Origin: Plesiocystis pacifica SIR-1
Lineage (GTDB): Bacteria > Myxococcota_A > Polyangia > Nannocystales > Nannocystaceae
Direction of reading: 5' to 3'
Length of the DNA stretch: 64,000 nt
Assembly: GCF_000170895.1 (NCBI RefSeq)
Contig: NZ_ABCS01000021.1
Span: 61,785-125,784 of the forward strand
Position 1 is the stretch's first letter. Every line of letters starts with the position of its first letter. The translations under genes and the position numbers were made by a program. Below, one piece after another: positions 32,943 to 41,598 of the stretch. The notes beneath the pieces were generated by a model. The model was not told the origin of the DNA and did not search any database. It saw only the letters and a program-made list of their open reading frames with translations.

Positions 32943-34697
32943 ATGACTGCTTCGCGCCCCCCGAAAGCGATCGCCCCGCGCCGCGCTCGAGTCGCAGCCA
33001 CGAGCCTCGCGGCCCTGCTGCTCGTCGGTGGCTGCGCCTACTTCCAAGACACGCAGAGTCAGATGGAGGAGGCCGAGACGGCGCTGGCTGAGGGTGACGA
33101 GTCCCGGGCCGAGCAGCTCTACCGCGAGGTCATGCGCAACAAAAAGAGCCGCGACAGCGAGGACGCTCGCCGGGCGCTGGTCTCGTTGTTGCTCCAGCGC
33201 GCGGCTCGGATGATGGAGACCGACTCCGACTCGGCCATGCCGATCTACCGCGACGTCATCTCGCTCAAGCCCGACTCCGACGAGGCGCGCATCGCCTACG
33301 CCCGCGCCCTGATGAAGGTCGAGCGCTACACCGAGGCCGTCGACGTGCTCATGGAGGACAAGGGCTGCCGCGGCTGCAAGAGCCTGATCTCGGTCATCTA
33401 CATCGAGAGCGGCAACACCAACGTCCGCGACGGCAACTACTCCGAGGCCCTCGAGGATTACGATCTGGCGCTCTCGGTCAACCGCGATCCGCTGACCGTG
33501 CTCGCCAAGGTCGACACCTACACCGTCGGCGAGTACGGCACGGCGACCGACGCCTACAACTTCCTCGACCAGGCCCTGCGCCTGATGCCGGCGGACCAGA
33601 TCGGCGTCCAGCAGGTGTGGTGGGACAAGCGGCAGCAGGTCATCTACGCGGCGGCGCTGCGCGGCGAGCACGACAAGCTCACCGGCATCCTCGAGCTCCC
33701 CGACCCGCGCGCGCGCGTCGAGGACGGTCAAAAGAAGATCGACATCCTCAACCTGCGCATGTACGCGGCCTCGCTGCAGATCTACGTCAAGGCCTACGAC
33801 CTGGGCACGGCGCGGGGCATGCAGACCTTCAAGGACGCCGAGGGGCAGCTGTCCGGCGAGCCCCTCGAGGCCCTGCGCAAGACCCTGTTGGGCCTGTACA
33901 TGCAGCGCATCGCGGCGCACGTCGCCGACGGCGACACCAAGCAGGCCATCGCCATGAGCGAGCAGGCCCTCGAGCTCGACCCCACCGATCGCACCCTCAA
34001 CCTCCAGCACGTCATCGCCACGGCCATGCGCAACAGCGGCAGCGGCCGCAAGCTGCTCGCCGACTGGGAGGCCGACCCCGAGTACAACCGCATGCGCGCC
34101 CTGGTCGAGACGGCCTACGCCCTCAAGATGATGGGCATCGGCCAGTTCGCCTCGGCCCGCGCCGCGACCGAGAAGGCCGAGCGCTACGCCCCCGAGCTGC
34201 TCGAGACCCACCTCGCCCGCGCCGAGCTCCAGGCCGAGACCCGCTTCGAGGGCCTGCGCAAGAGCTGGGCCGAGACCTTCCGGGAGATGGACCAGTTCAA
34301 CTACCCCAAGGCGCGCATCAACCACTACGGCCACGCCCTGGCCGAGCTGCGGGTGGTGCAGTCGCTGTACACCCAAGAGGCCGCGCGGGACTACCTGCGC
34401 GGGCCCCAGGTCGCCAGCCGGATCCAGGCCCTCGACGAGCGCATCAAGGCCTTCTACCCCTTCGAGGCCCAGCTCGGCACGCCGGGCGAGGCGGTCATCG
34501 TGCTGACCCGCGTCGACTCGCCGGCGACCAAGGTCTCGGTCAAGGGTCCGCGCCAGGTCCACGAGGTCGAGGTGCCCGAGAACGGCCAGGTCGAGCTGAA
34601 GCTCAAGATGCCCGGGCTGGCGCTGGTGGGCACGGCGGCGGGCGGTGAGAAGGCCGTGTTCGCCGAGCCTGGGGTGAAGATCTTCATCCCGATCTGA
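32943..34697 (+). CDS. Large tetratricopeptide-like lipoprotein
   Basis: 584 residues. The signal peptide (VAATSLAALLLVGGC) ends in a lipobox. Almost all the rest is alpha-helical, with TPR-like helix pairs: EEAETALAEGDESRAEQLYR, DEARIAYARALMKVERYTEA, NVRDGNYSEALEDYDLALSV and AIAMSEQALELDPTDRTLN. A short beta-rich end (AVIVLTRVDSPATKVSVKG onward) may be a separate small domain. A pair of cysteines (GCRGC) lies near residue 145. Such proteins usually scaffold envelope complexes. The second ATG (MTASRPPK) is chosen; one lies five codons upstream. It is not in an evident operon. Confidence 0.75.
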   Translation: MTASRPPKAIAPRRARVAATSLAALLLVGGCAYFQDTQSQMEEAETALAEGDESRAEQLYREVMRNKKSRDSEDARRALVSLLLQRAARMMETDSDSAMPIYRDVISLKPDSDEARIAYARALMKVERYTEAVDVLMEDKGCRGCKSLISVIYIESGNTNVRDGNYSEALEDYDLALSVNRDPLTVLAKVDTYTVGEYGTATDAYNFLDQALRLMPADQIGVQQVWWDKRQQVIYAAALRGEHDKLTGILELPDPRARVEDGQKKIDILNLRMYAASLQIYVKAYDLGTARGMQTFKDAEGQLSGEPLEALRKTLLGLYMQRIAAHVADGDTKQAIAMSEQALELDPTDRTLNLQHVIATAMRNSGSGRKLLADWEADPEYNRMRALVETAYALKMMGIGQFASARAATEKAERYAPELLETHLARAELQAETRFEGLRKSWAETFREMDQFNYPKARINHYGHALAELRVVQSLYTQEAARDYLRGPQVASRIQALDERIKAFYPFEAQLGTPGEAVIVLTRVDSPATKVSVKGPRQVHEVEVPENGQVELKLKMPGLALVGTAAGGEKAVFAEPGVKIFIPI

Positions 34698-34780
34698 ACG
34701 GGGCCGCTCCGAGCGACCCCCGCTGATGGATGTGACCGCGTCGCCACGGGCGGGCTCGTCGAGGAGATCCTGTCCGTCAG

Positions 34781-34822
34781 GCGAGCCGAGTCATTTCGCT
34801 ACAACTGTACGCACTTACCGCG
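34781..34822 (-). pseudogene. Copy of a lipoprotein gene leader and first five codons
   Basis: 34 of 42 bases match 43391-43432, which is the leader and start of the repeat lipoprotein gene. Read on the minus strand, the copy has ATGACTCGGCTCGCC (M-T-R-L-A) and then an in-frame TGA, where the intact gene continues. It is either a remnant of a lost paralogue or a shared promoter/leader element. The flanking 280 bases hold no gene. Confidence 0.5.
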
Positions 34823-34979
34823 CCAGCGTGGACTGACCCGCCGCCGTGGGTACGCTCTCTTTCCCGGCTATCTCCGTATGGGTGTCGCTGTGGAGCCGGT
34901 TGGACTTCTGCGGCCGTTGCGTGACCGAAGCACTGCGATGATTGGGCGAAGGGGCCGGCACGTGTACTAGACTTGCCGA

Positions 34980-35558
34980 GTGAGCTCGCGGAGAACGACG
35001 GTCAAGGGGACCCACGTCATGATGACCTCTGATTGGATCGAAGAGAAGCTCGGCGCGGGAAAGTTCAAGGCCTTGGCGGAGCAAGTCGAAGCCGGGTGGA
35101 CGTTTCCGCTCTTGCCGAGCACCGCCTATGACATCTACCCCCTCAACGCCATCTTGGACCTTGCGACCAAAGAGGTTGGCGTGACGGTCACGTCCGCGGT
35201 CACCGTAATCGCCCGTCGCAACGCCGAGAAAGATCTGACCACGATCTACCGCGCCTTCATGCGGGCCGCGGGGCCTCGGGCGCTGCTCCAGGCGACGCCG
35301 CACTTGTGGCGCAACTACGTCGCCTTCGCTGAGGCCAAGAAGATCACGAACGTGCCCGGCCACCTCGTCGCCGAGTGCCGCATGATCCCCGCGGATGTCT
35401 TTGACTGGGCCATGGGCTGCTGGCATGGCTTCTTGCCTGCGGCCATCGAGCTCGCCGGGGGCACCAACGCGCGCTCCAAGATCATCGACCGCGGCGACGA
35501 AGACCAGGCGGGCTACCGCTGGCTCCGCGCCGAGTACCACTACGAGTGGAAGGCCTAG
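34980..35558 (+). CDS. Probable DUF2378/TIGR02265-like myxobacterial protein
   Basis: 192 residues from GTG, or 179 from the ATG at 35019. The spacing of WTFPLLPSTAYDIYPLNAIL, then TIYRAFMRAAGPRALLQATP, then HLWRNYVAFAEAKK and finally YRWLRAEYHYEW resembles the DUF2378 (TIGR02265) family, which is expanded in myxobacteria and has no established function. The match is by eye and only moderate. It has no signal peptide or membrane segment. The TAG stop is supplied by the first bases of mobile element copy B, so the original C-terminus may have been longer. Confidence 0.6.
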   Translation: MSSRRTTVKGTHVMMTSDWIEEKLGAGKFKALAEQVEAGWTFPLLPSTAYDIYPLNAILDLATKEVGVTVTSAVTVIARRNAEKDLTTIYRAFMRAAGPRALLQATPHLWRNYVAFAEAKKITNVPGHLVAECRMIPADVFDWAMGCWHGFLPAAIELAGGTNARSKIIDRGDEDQAGYRWLRAEYHYEWKA

Positions 35559-35819
35559 CAGTCGCCCACCCCGGCCGCTCCGGGACCCATGATCCACGAA
35601 AGCATCGTCCACGGACTCAGCTGGCGTTGAACCCGTGGGCGGCTGTCTTTCTCGGTAGGACATCGGAGAAGTCCTCACGACACCTCGCTTGGTCTTTTCG
35701 CCGAGCTCTTTGTCGTCAAAACTTGCGGTGGGATCCACCACAGCGGCGTTTTGGCTCCGCGATCTCGACGAAAATCCACGGCGCGAGGAGCCGCGATGAC
35801 TTCTCCGATGCCCTGCTAG
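35555..35819. mobile_element. Composite palindromic element, copy B (modules P then Q)
   Basis: Starts CTAGCAGTCGCCCACC and ends GATGCCCTGCTAG; 265 bp, as copy A. Bases up to about 35657 are module P forward, ending in TTTCTCGGTAG; the rest is module Q, with inverted ends CATCGGAGAAGTCCTC and the complement of CATCGGAGAAGTCATC. Relative to module P, module Q has the opposite orientation to that in copy A. It encodes nothing. Its left end forms the stop of the DUF2378-like gene, and its right end lies 55 bases beyond the stop of the terpene synthase gene. Confidence 0.85.
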
Positions 35820-35874
35820 ACCAACTCGCGGTCGCCCACCTCGGCGTCCTCGAGCGCGTGGCCCTGTGCGGGCC

Positions 35875-36933
35875 TCAGTTGACCATGCGCATCAACGACG
35901 CGCGGGCCCAGGTTCCGCTCGACTGAACCTTGGGCTGGGGTTGGACGGCGTCTAGGGGTCGATAGCGGCCGGTCTCTTGGGCCCAATCGAGGTGTCCGCG
36001 AATCCACGAGCGGAGCACGTCGACGAAGCGCTGGACGTCCTCGTCCCACTCGCCGAAGTCGGGCAGGTGCTCGGCGAGCTCGAGGAACACGTCGATCTCG
36101 TCGTCGTGCATCTGCGCCGCGCGACGAGCCGCGCCCTGGATCGAGAGGCATTCGTGTTCCATCAGCACGACCACGAGGTTGTGGCGCTCGCCGCTAGCGA
36201 CCTCCTTCTCGTAGGTGCACAGGTCGTTGGCCCATCCGACGCAGTTGCTGGTCGCGGTCATCAGCCGGCGAATCGTGTCGTGCTTGTAGACCGACTCGGG
36301 CAGCTGGATGCCGTCGGTGAGCACGGCGAGGTGAAACTGCGGGTACAGCCCGATGGTCCGCTCGCGCATCTTCACGTAGGTGTGGAGATCCGGCGAGAGG
36401 TGCATGGCCTCGTTGGTGGTCTCCCAGCAGTAGCCAATGCACAGGGTCCGCAGGTGGTTGGCAAAGCGGGCGAGCCAGGCGGGTGAGCTCGCGTCGAGCA
36501 TGCGGTTGCGCAAGTCGATGAGCCCGTGGGCGAGGGGCTCGCGCTCGAGGCCCTCGGGGAGATGGCCGCTCTCGAAGGCCTCGAGCAGGCCGTTCGTCAG
36601 CGCGCCGACCTCGACCGGGCACAGGATGTTGTCGGTGCGATCGTCGAGCAAGCAGAACAGATGGGTCCAGTCGGAGGCGATCTGGAGAGAGTGCTGATCG
36701 GCTTGGTGGAACGCGCGCGCCTCGAGGTAGCCGATCTTCGAGCGGGCGACGCCGGCCAGCTGCTTCGGCCCTTGGATCAACCCGAAACGGAGGCACCACT
36801 CGAGCGATGTGCGCTGGACCTCATCGACGTGGGGGTTGATCGCGCTCTCGAAGGGGCAAAAAAGGGCAATCGAGCCGGCCAGTTCATCGGCAGTCGGGCC
36901 CTCCCATGTGGTCTTGTCTCCTGCCATCTCCAT
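35875..36933 (-). CDS. Class I terpene synthase
   Basis: 352 residues from MEMAGDKTTW. The aspartate-rich motif is LFCLLDDRTDN, and the second metal-binding triad is NDLCTYEKE (pattern N-D-x-x-S/T-x3-E), both needed to bind three magnesium ions and the diphosphate. Other conserved parts are the WCLRFGL helix and the late RWIRG-like segment WIRGHLDWAQETGRY. Length and motifs fit bacterial sesquiterpene cyclases (pentalenene or geosmin synthase-like); the product cannot be read from sequence. There is no neighbouring prenyltransferase or P450, so it is an orphan gene. It lies inside an accessory block with an AT-rich upstream region. A start 22 codons upstream is possible. Confidence 0.85.
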   Translation of the reverse strand: MEMAGDKTTWEGPTADELAGSIALFCPFESAINPHVDEVQRTSLEWCLRFGLIQGPKQLAGVARSKIGYLEARAFHQADQHSLQIASDWTHLFCLLDDRTDNILCPVEVGALTNGLLEAFESGHLPEGLEREPLAHGLIDLRNRMLDASSPAWLARFANHLRTLCIGYCWETTNEAMHLSPDLHTYVKMRERTIGLYPQFHLAVLTDGIQLPESVYKHDTIRRLMTATSNCVGWANDLCTYEKEVASGERHNLVVVLMEHECLSIQGAARRAAQMHDDEIDVFLELAEHLPDFGEWDEDVQRFVDVLRSWIRGHLDWAQETGRYRPLDAVQPQPKVQSSGTWARASLMRMVN

Positions 36934-37574
36934 CGGCTTCACACAGAGGCGTTTCAGCCTCACTGGAATCTTTGTGGCAGAATGGGACGAACAACGCAAG
37001 CGCGCTTCCAGTATCAGTGAAATTCAAGGACTGTTACAGATTGGTGTCAAGCTCTTCTGCACCTCGTTTTTTGGATGAGGGAGCCCGTATGTTTGGGATT
37101 TGAGCGTTGGTCCTCGAATATCTCGAAAATTAAACTGCTCGCCTGTCTAGTTCAGATGTCCTGCTTTTCTAGGGAGGGCTGAATTTCAGCGTACATCATC
37201 AGTTTCAGCCAGATCGAAATTCCCAGTGGCCGGAGAGTGTTGAGTACACCAACAATAGAAGGGGTAATTGGGCCCACCGGCTCAAGGGCTGGGGTGAACT
37301 GGGACAGGCTGTTCCAGAGCGCAACATCCGCGAGCTCCAGCTCTCCGAAAGCTCGGAAACGACCGTTTGGATCGAGTGTTAACTCACGCTGATGACGGCT
37401 TGCTTGGCCCTTTGACAGCGATTGTCGGGTGCTGCCTGGAAGACGCGGCCCTCGCTGCTGCGGTGGAACACCGACCGCGAGCTGGGCGTGGCCGTCGATC
37501 GCGTCGACGAGCTGCTCGCGGGTCACGAGCGGGAACTGGCACTCTGGGCTGTACCATTGCTGGCGAGGGCGCAG
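36934..37574. other. AT-richer gap between terpene synthase and kinase genes
   Basis: About 640 bases, of which roughly 37000-37420 has near 45-50 percent GC, far below the rest of the window. Several stop codons occur in all frames on the plus strand. A minus-strand open frame of 124 codons (37152-37526) crosses it but has no recognisable family and no good start. The kinase frame stays open back to 37422; those first 51 codons are not conserved-looking. It probably contains two divergent promoters in DNA of different origin. Confidence 0.5.
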
Positions 37575-40500
37575 GTGTCCACGCCGACGACGACTGAACT
37601 CGAGCTACCGCTGACGACCCTGGACGATGCATCCAGGGGCCAGACGGTGCGCGCACGGGTGCCGCGGACGACGAGGCTGAAGGTCGGGATGCGCTCGGGC
37701 GCCTATGAGCTGTGCGAGCGCATCGGCGAGGGTGGCATGGGGGAGGTGTTCGGGGCGCGGCATCTGAAGACCGGGGCGAGGGTCGCGCTCAAGACCCTGT
37801 CGGTCGTAGCGGCCCCTCGGCTGGTCCGTTTCAAGCGCGAGTATCGGGCCCTCGAGGCGCTCTCGCACCCGAACCTGGTCGAGCTCGGGGAGCTGGTCAT
37901 CGGTCAGGACGGGCATCACTACTTCACGATGGAGCTCGTCGACGGGGAGCCCTTCGTCGCTTGGGTTCGACGGGGCGCTCGGCTCCATAGACCGAGCGAG
38001 CGGGCTCGCCTCGAGCGGGCGCTCGGCCAGCTCCTGGAGGGGGTGGCCTACCTCCACGCCAACGCGGTGGTGCACCGCGACCTCAAGCCGGCGAACGTGC
38101 TGGTGACGGAGGCAGCGCGCGTGGTGATCCTCGACTTTGGCCTCGTCGCCGAGCAGGTCGAAGACGGAGGCGGGCTGACCCGAGAGGGGCAGCCCATCGG
38201 TACGCCGCGCTACATGTCGCCCGAGCAGGCCAAGGGCCTGAGCGTGGGGCCAGCCGCGGATATCTACGCCGTGGGCGTCATGCTGTTTCAGTGCCTCACG
38301 GGGCGCCTGCCCTACGAGGGGACCGGGATGGCGGTGATGCTCGACAAGCAGTTCGAGCCCCCGCCGGAGCTCGAGGATTGCGCTCCCCTCGCGCCGCGGG
38401 CCCTCCGCGCGCTGTGTCAGCGAATGTTGGCGCGGGACCCCGCCGAACGACCGAGCGCGCGCGAGGCCCTGGATGGGCTGCGCGGGGGTTCGAGGAGCCA
38501 CGCCGTACCCAAGAGCGTGTTTGTGGGCCGGGGGCAGGAGCTGTCGCGCATCGGCGCGGTGGTTGCCGAGCGCCGGGCCGCCGAGCCGGGCGTTGCGATC
38601 GTGCGCGTGGCGGGCCCTAGCGGCGGGGGCAAGTCTCACCTGTGTCGGGAGTTTCGCAGGCGCCAGCGCGCGTCCGGGGTGCTCGTGTTTCACGGCAGGT
38701 GTCGCCAGCAAGAGACCGTCCCCTACAAGGGGCTCGACGCCATCGTCGACGCGCTCTCGGTCTACCTTCGCCGCCTCGACACCTTCGAGCGCGACCGCTT
38801 GTGCCCCCGTGAACACGTCGCGCTCGTCGGGCTGTTCCCCGTGCTCGACGAGCTGTGGGCGAGGGGCGAGGAGCCGTCGCGGCTCGAGCCGGTCGTGCGC
38901 AGACGTTTGGGCTTCGCGGGCTTGCGCGAGCTCTTGCTGGGGCTGAGCCGTCGGGCGCAGCTCGTGGTGCACATCGACGACTTCCAGTGGGCCGACCGCG
39001 ACACGGTGGAGGTGCTCGAGGGGTTGTGTGTCGCAGACGCGCAGCCCAACTTGATGCTGTTGATCTCCCATCGCAGCGGAGCGGACGAGCTCGCGCGCTC
39101 GGAGGCGCTTCGCGGCCTGTTCGCCTCCGAGGGCCTGAGCCGGGCCCTCACGCTCGCCATCGATCTCTCGCCGCTATCCTTCGAGGAGACCCTCAGCATG
39201 GCCCGGAGTCTGCTCGGCGCGGGCCAGTCGAGCGCGGCGGACGGGCGCGCGCAGACCATCGCCGTGCGCTCGCAAGGCAACCCCTTCCTCGTCACCCAGC
39301 TCGTCGCGGAGGACTCCGACGAGGAGCTCTCGGGCGTCGATCCGGACGTCTTGGTCGCGCGTCGCCTGGCCCGCCTCGAGCCCGAGAGCCTCGAGCTGCT
39401 CACCCTGGTCGCGGTCTTTGGCGCGCCGTTGCCGTTGTCGCTGGCGCGGACGCTGGGAGCGGAGAGTTGGGGAGGGAGGCTGCGCGGGCTCATCGAGGCT
39501 CTGTCTGCCGCGCAGATGGTCGTGCGGGCGCGAGCCGGCGGTGAGTTGCTGTTGGAGACCGCGCATGATCGAGTGCGCGAGGTCGTGCTCGAGGGTCTGG
39601 ACGATCGTGCGAGCTTGCACTGGCGCGTTGGCCAGACGATGCGCGCCGAGCGGAGAGCCGAGGCGTTGACCGGGACCGAGCTGTTCGCCGTGGCGGATCA
39701 GCTCGAGGCTGGCCTCGACTCCGTGCTCGATCGGATGACGGACGCGGAGCGCAGCGAGCTCGCCAGCCTCCAACATCGAGCAGGGGAGCAGAGCCTCGCG
39801 TCGGGGGCCTGGTCGTCTGCTCGACGCTTTTTGCGGTGCGCGCGTCGCTTGCTGAGCCCAAAGATCGCCGAGGCCGAGGCCGGGGCAGCGGCCGACGAGC
39901 GCAGCGTCGCCGTGTGTCTGGCGCTGGCGCGGGCGGAGTACGCCCAGGACGCCGAGGCCGGGATCGCCATCGCCGACGCCATGTTGGGCTGGGAGCTCGC
40001 GCCCGGGGATCTGGCGCGGGTGATCAAGTGGGCCGCCGCGGCGACGGTGTTCGATCTGTCGGGAGAGCGGGGACTCCCGCGGGTGTTCCGCGGAGCCCGG
40101 CGAGTGGGCCTACGGGTGCCTGCCGAGCCCTCGTTCGTGCGGGCCATGGCCAGCCTCGCCCTCGGCGGGGTGGCGGTGCTCCGGAGCCGCATGTGGGAGG
40201 TCGAGGTCTTGCCGCAGTCCGAGGACCCGCAGGCCCGGGCCCAGGCCGACGTGCTCGGGGCGCTCCTGGCCATCTCCGCGTTCGCGTCGGCGCCGGCGCT
40301 GCAGGCCTGGTCGCTGGGCCGCCTGGCCCGGGCGGCGGCCAAGCATTGCACCGCCGACAACCGTGCGCTGTTATGCGCGATGGGCATGTACATCACCGCC
40401 GCGAGCGATTCTCGGCGCACGCCGCTGTGGTCTGCGCGGCTCCTGCGGCTGACGGACGCGCTGCAGCCTTCGAGCCTCGTCGCGCAGCTGAGTCTGGTGT

Positions 40501-41369
40501 TTCGCTACAGCCACCGCTTGGGCCTCAGTCCCCTGTCCCGGGTTCTGCCCGAGGTGCTCGAGGAGCACGCGAAGCTGATTCGGGTCGCGCCGCAGCCCGT
40601 CGTCGAGGTCGGGACCTTGGGGGCGATCGCGGCGCCCCTCGAGCTGTTCATCACTCCAGCGCAGCTGCGCGCGATCATGGAGCGCGCGCGCCCGCCTACG
40701 GGGCAGTGGGTCGTCGAGCGCTCTCGCATCCTCGAGTCGATGTGGGAGGCGGGCGAGCGCGTGCTCGAGGACGGGGCGCCGATCCGTACGGGAGAGGAGC
40801 TGACCGGGCTGCCACAGATGGTCCGCATCGGCGTCACCGCGCGGGCGCTCGTCTTTCATGTGGCCTTCGCCCAGTACGCCGACGCGCGGCGGGTGCTGGA
40901 CCGCCTCCCGCGTCGTTTTCATCGCGTCCTGATCATCAGCGCGATGACGCCGCTGTGTGCGTTGGCCGGCGTCATCGCGGAGATCGAAGCGTCGGGTGGG
41001 CGGCTGGGGGCGGGCGGGAGCGCCGTGCTGCGGCGCTATCGGAGAGCCTCGCGGGGCTACGGGAGGCTCTGCCCCACGGCCAACGGGGGCTTTTGTCACA
41101 TGCTCGTCGAGGCCGAGATCGCCGCGGCCCGCGGGCGCCATCAGCAGGCCAATCAGCTCTACGAGCGCGCGCGTGAGGGCAGCGCCGCCGAGGAGATGCA
41201 CTTTGTCGCCGGTCTGGCGGCGCATCGCCACGCCCGCAATGCGCTGCGTTGCGGACAATCGCTCACCGCACGGGCAGCCTTCGACGCCGCGGTGGCCAGC
41301 TACACCGCGCACGGGGCCGTGGCGGTCGTCCAGGTCATCGAGGCCGAGCGTGCAGCGGCGGGGTTCTAG
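37575..41369 (+). CDS. Ser/Thr protein kinase fused to AAA-type ATPase and helical repeats
   Basis: About 1264 residues from a GTG with a GAGG sequence ahead (a start at 37422 is also open). Residues about 40-310 form a complete Hanks-type kinase: GEGGMGEVF, the Lys of ALKTL, HRDLKPANVL, DFG and MSPEQA. Then comes a predicted ATPase with Walker A GPSGGGKSHL and Walker B LVVHIDDFQWAD, as in PknK-like and LuxR-type STAND proteins. The remaining about 600 residues are helical, probably TPR-like, without a known output domain. Such proteins are numerous in myxobacteria and join phosphorylation to a regulated NTPase switch. The TAG stop is the start of mobile element copy C. Confidence 0.92.
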   Translation: MSTPTTTELELPLTTLDDASRGQTVRARVPRTTRLKVGMRSGAYELCERIGEGGMGEVFGARHLKTGARVALKTLSVVAAPRLVRFKREYRALEALSHPNLVELGELVIGQDGHHYFTMELVDGEPFVAWVRRGARLHRPSERARLERALGQLLEGVAYLHANAVVHRDLKPANVLVTEAARVVILDFGLVAEQVEDGGGLTREGQPIGTPRYMSPEQAKGLSVGPAADIYAVGVMLFQCLTGRLPYEGTGMAVMLDKQFEPPPELEDCAPLAPRALRALCQRMLARDPAERPSAREALDGLRGGSRSHAVPKSVFVGRGQELSRIGAVVAERRAAEPGVAIVRVAGPSGGGKSHLCREFRRRQRASGVLVFHGRCRQQETVPYKGLDAIVDALSVYLRRLDTFERDRLCPREHVALVGLFPVLDELWARGEEPSRLEPVVRRRLGFAGLRELLLGLSRRAQLVVHIDDFQWADRDTVEVLEGLCVADAQPNLMLLISHRSGADELARSEALRGLFASEGLSRALTLAIDLSPLSFEETLSMARSLLGAGQSSAADGRAQTIAVRSQGNPFLVTQLVAEDSDEELSGVDPDVLVARRLARLEPESLELLTLVAVFGAPLPLSLARTLGAESWGGRLRGLIEALSAAQMVVRARAGGELLLETAHDRVREVVLEGLDDRASLHWRVGQTMRAERRAEALTGTELFAVADQLEAGLDSVLDRMTDAERSELASLQHRAGEQSLASGAWSSARRFLRCARRLLSPKIAEAEAGAAADERSVAVCLALARAEYAQDAEAGIAIADAMLGWELAPGDLARVIKWAAAATVFDLSGERGLPRVFRGARRVGLRVPAEPSFVRAMASLALGGVAVLRSRMWEVEVLPQSEDPQARAQADVLGALLAISAFASAPALQAWSLGRLARAAAKHCTADNRALLCAMGMYITAASDSRRTPLWSARLLRLTDALQPSSLVAQLSLVFRYSHRLGLSPLSRVLPEVLEEHAKLIRVAPQPVVEVGTLGAIAAPLELFITPAQLRAIMERARPPTGQWVVERSRILESMWEAGERVLEDGAPIRTGEELTGLPQMVRIGVTARALVFHVAFAQYADARRVLDRLPRRFHRVLIISAMTPLCALAGVIAEIEASGGRLGAGGSAVLRRYRRASRGYGRLCPTANGGFCHMLVEAEIAAARGRHQQANQLYERAREGSAAEEMHFVAGLAAHRHARNALRCGQSLTARAAFDAAVASYTAHGAVAVVQVIEAERAAAGF

Positions 41370-41469
41370 CAGTCGCCCACCCCGGCCACGCCGGGACCCA
41401 TGATCCAGGAAAGCGTCGTCCACGGACTCAGCTGGCGTTGAACCCGTGGGCGGCTGCCTTTCTCGGTAG
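41366..41469. mobile_element. Palindromic element module P, solo copy C
   Basis: A 104-base copy of module P alone, from CTAGCAGTCGCCCACC to TTTCTCGGTAG. It differs from copy B at only a few bases (for example GGCCACGCC for GGCCGCTCC). Its first TAG ends the kinase gene. It is oriented like the P module of copy B at 35555, so the two bracket the terpene synthase and kinase genes as direct repeats. Confidence 0.85.
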
Positions 41470-41509
41470 GCCGAGCGAGCCCTGGGGGCCCGAGCTCAGG
41501 GCAGCCTCA

Positions 41510-41556
41510 GGGGGTCGGCCAAAACGAGTTTGGCCAACCCTCTGTCTACTTGAGCC
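41510..41556. terminator. Bidirectional terminator-like hairpin, dispersed copy 2
   Basis: GGGTCGGCCAAA pairs with TTTGGCCAACCC around a short loop, followed by TCTGTCTACTT. It is almost identical over more than 40 bases to 13390-13437. It lies between the convergent kinase and lipoprotein genes. Confidence 0.7.
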
Positions 41557-41598
41557 GTCGTGGACGACGCCACGCCCTCCCTGCCCCACGTCCACGAC

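Noticed and set aside
34815..35741. Minus-strand open frame spanning the DUF2378-like gene and part of element B
   Set aside because: Its N-terminal part is a translation of module P (the same peptide appears at every P copy), and the rest is antisense to the better plus-strand gene.
37152..37526. Minus-strand open frame of 124 codons in the AT-richer gap
   Set aside because: Part of it looks protein-like, but there is no recognised family or convincing start and chance frames of this length are likely there. Left unannotated.
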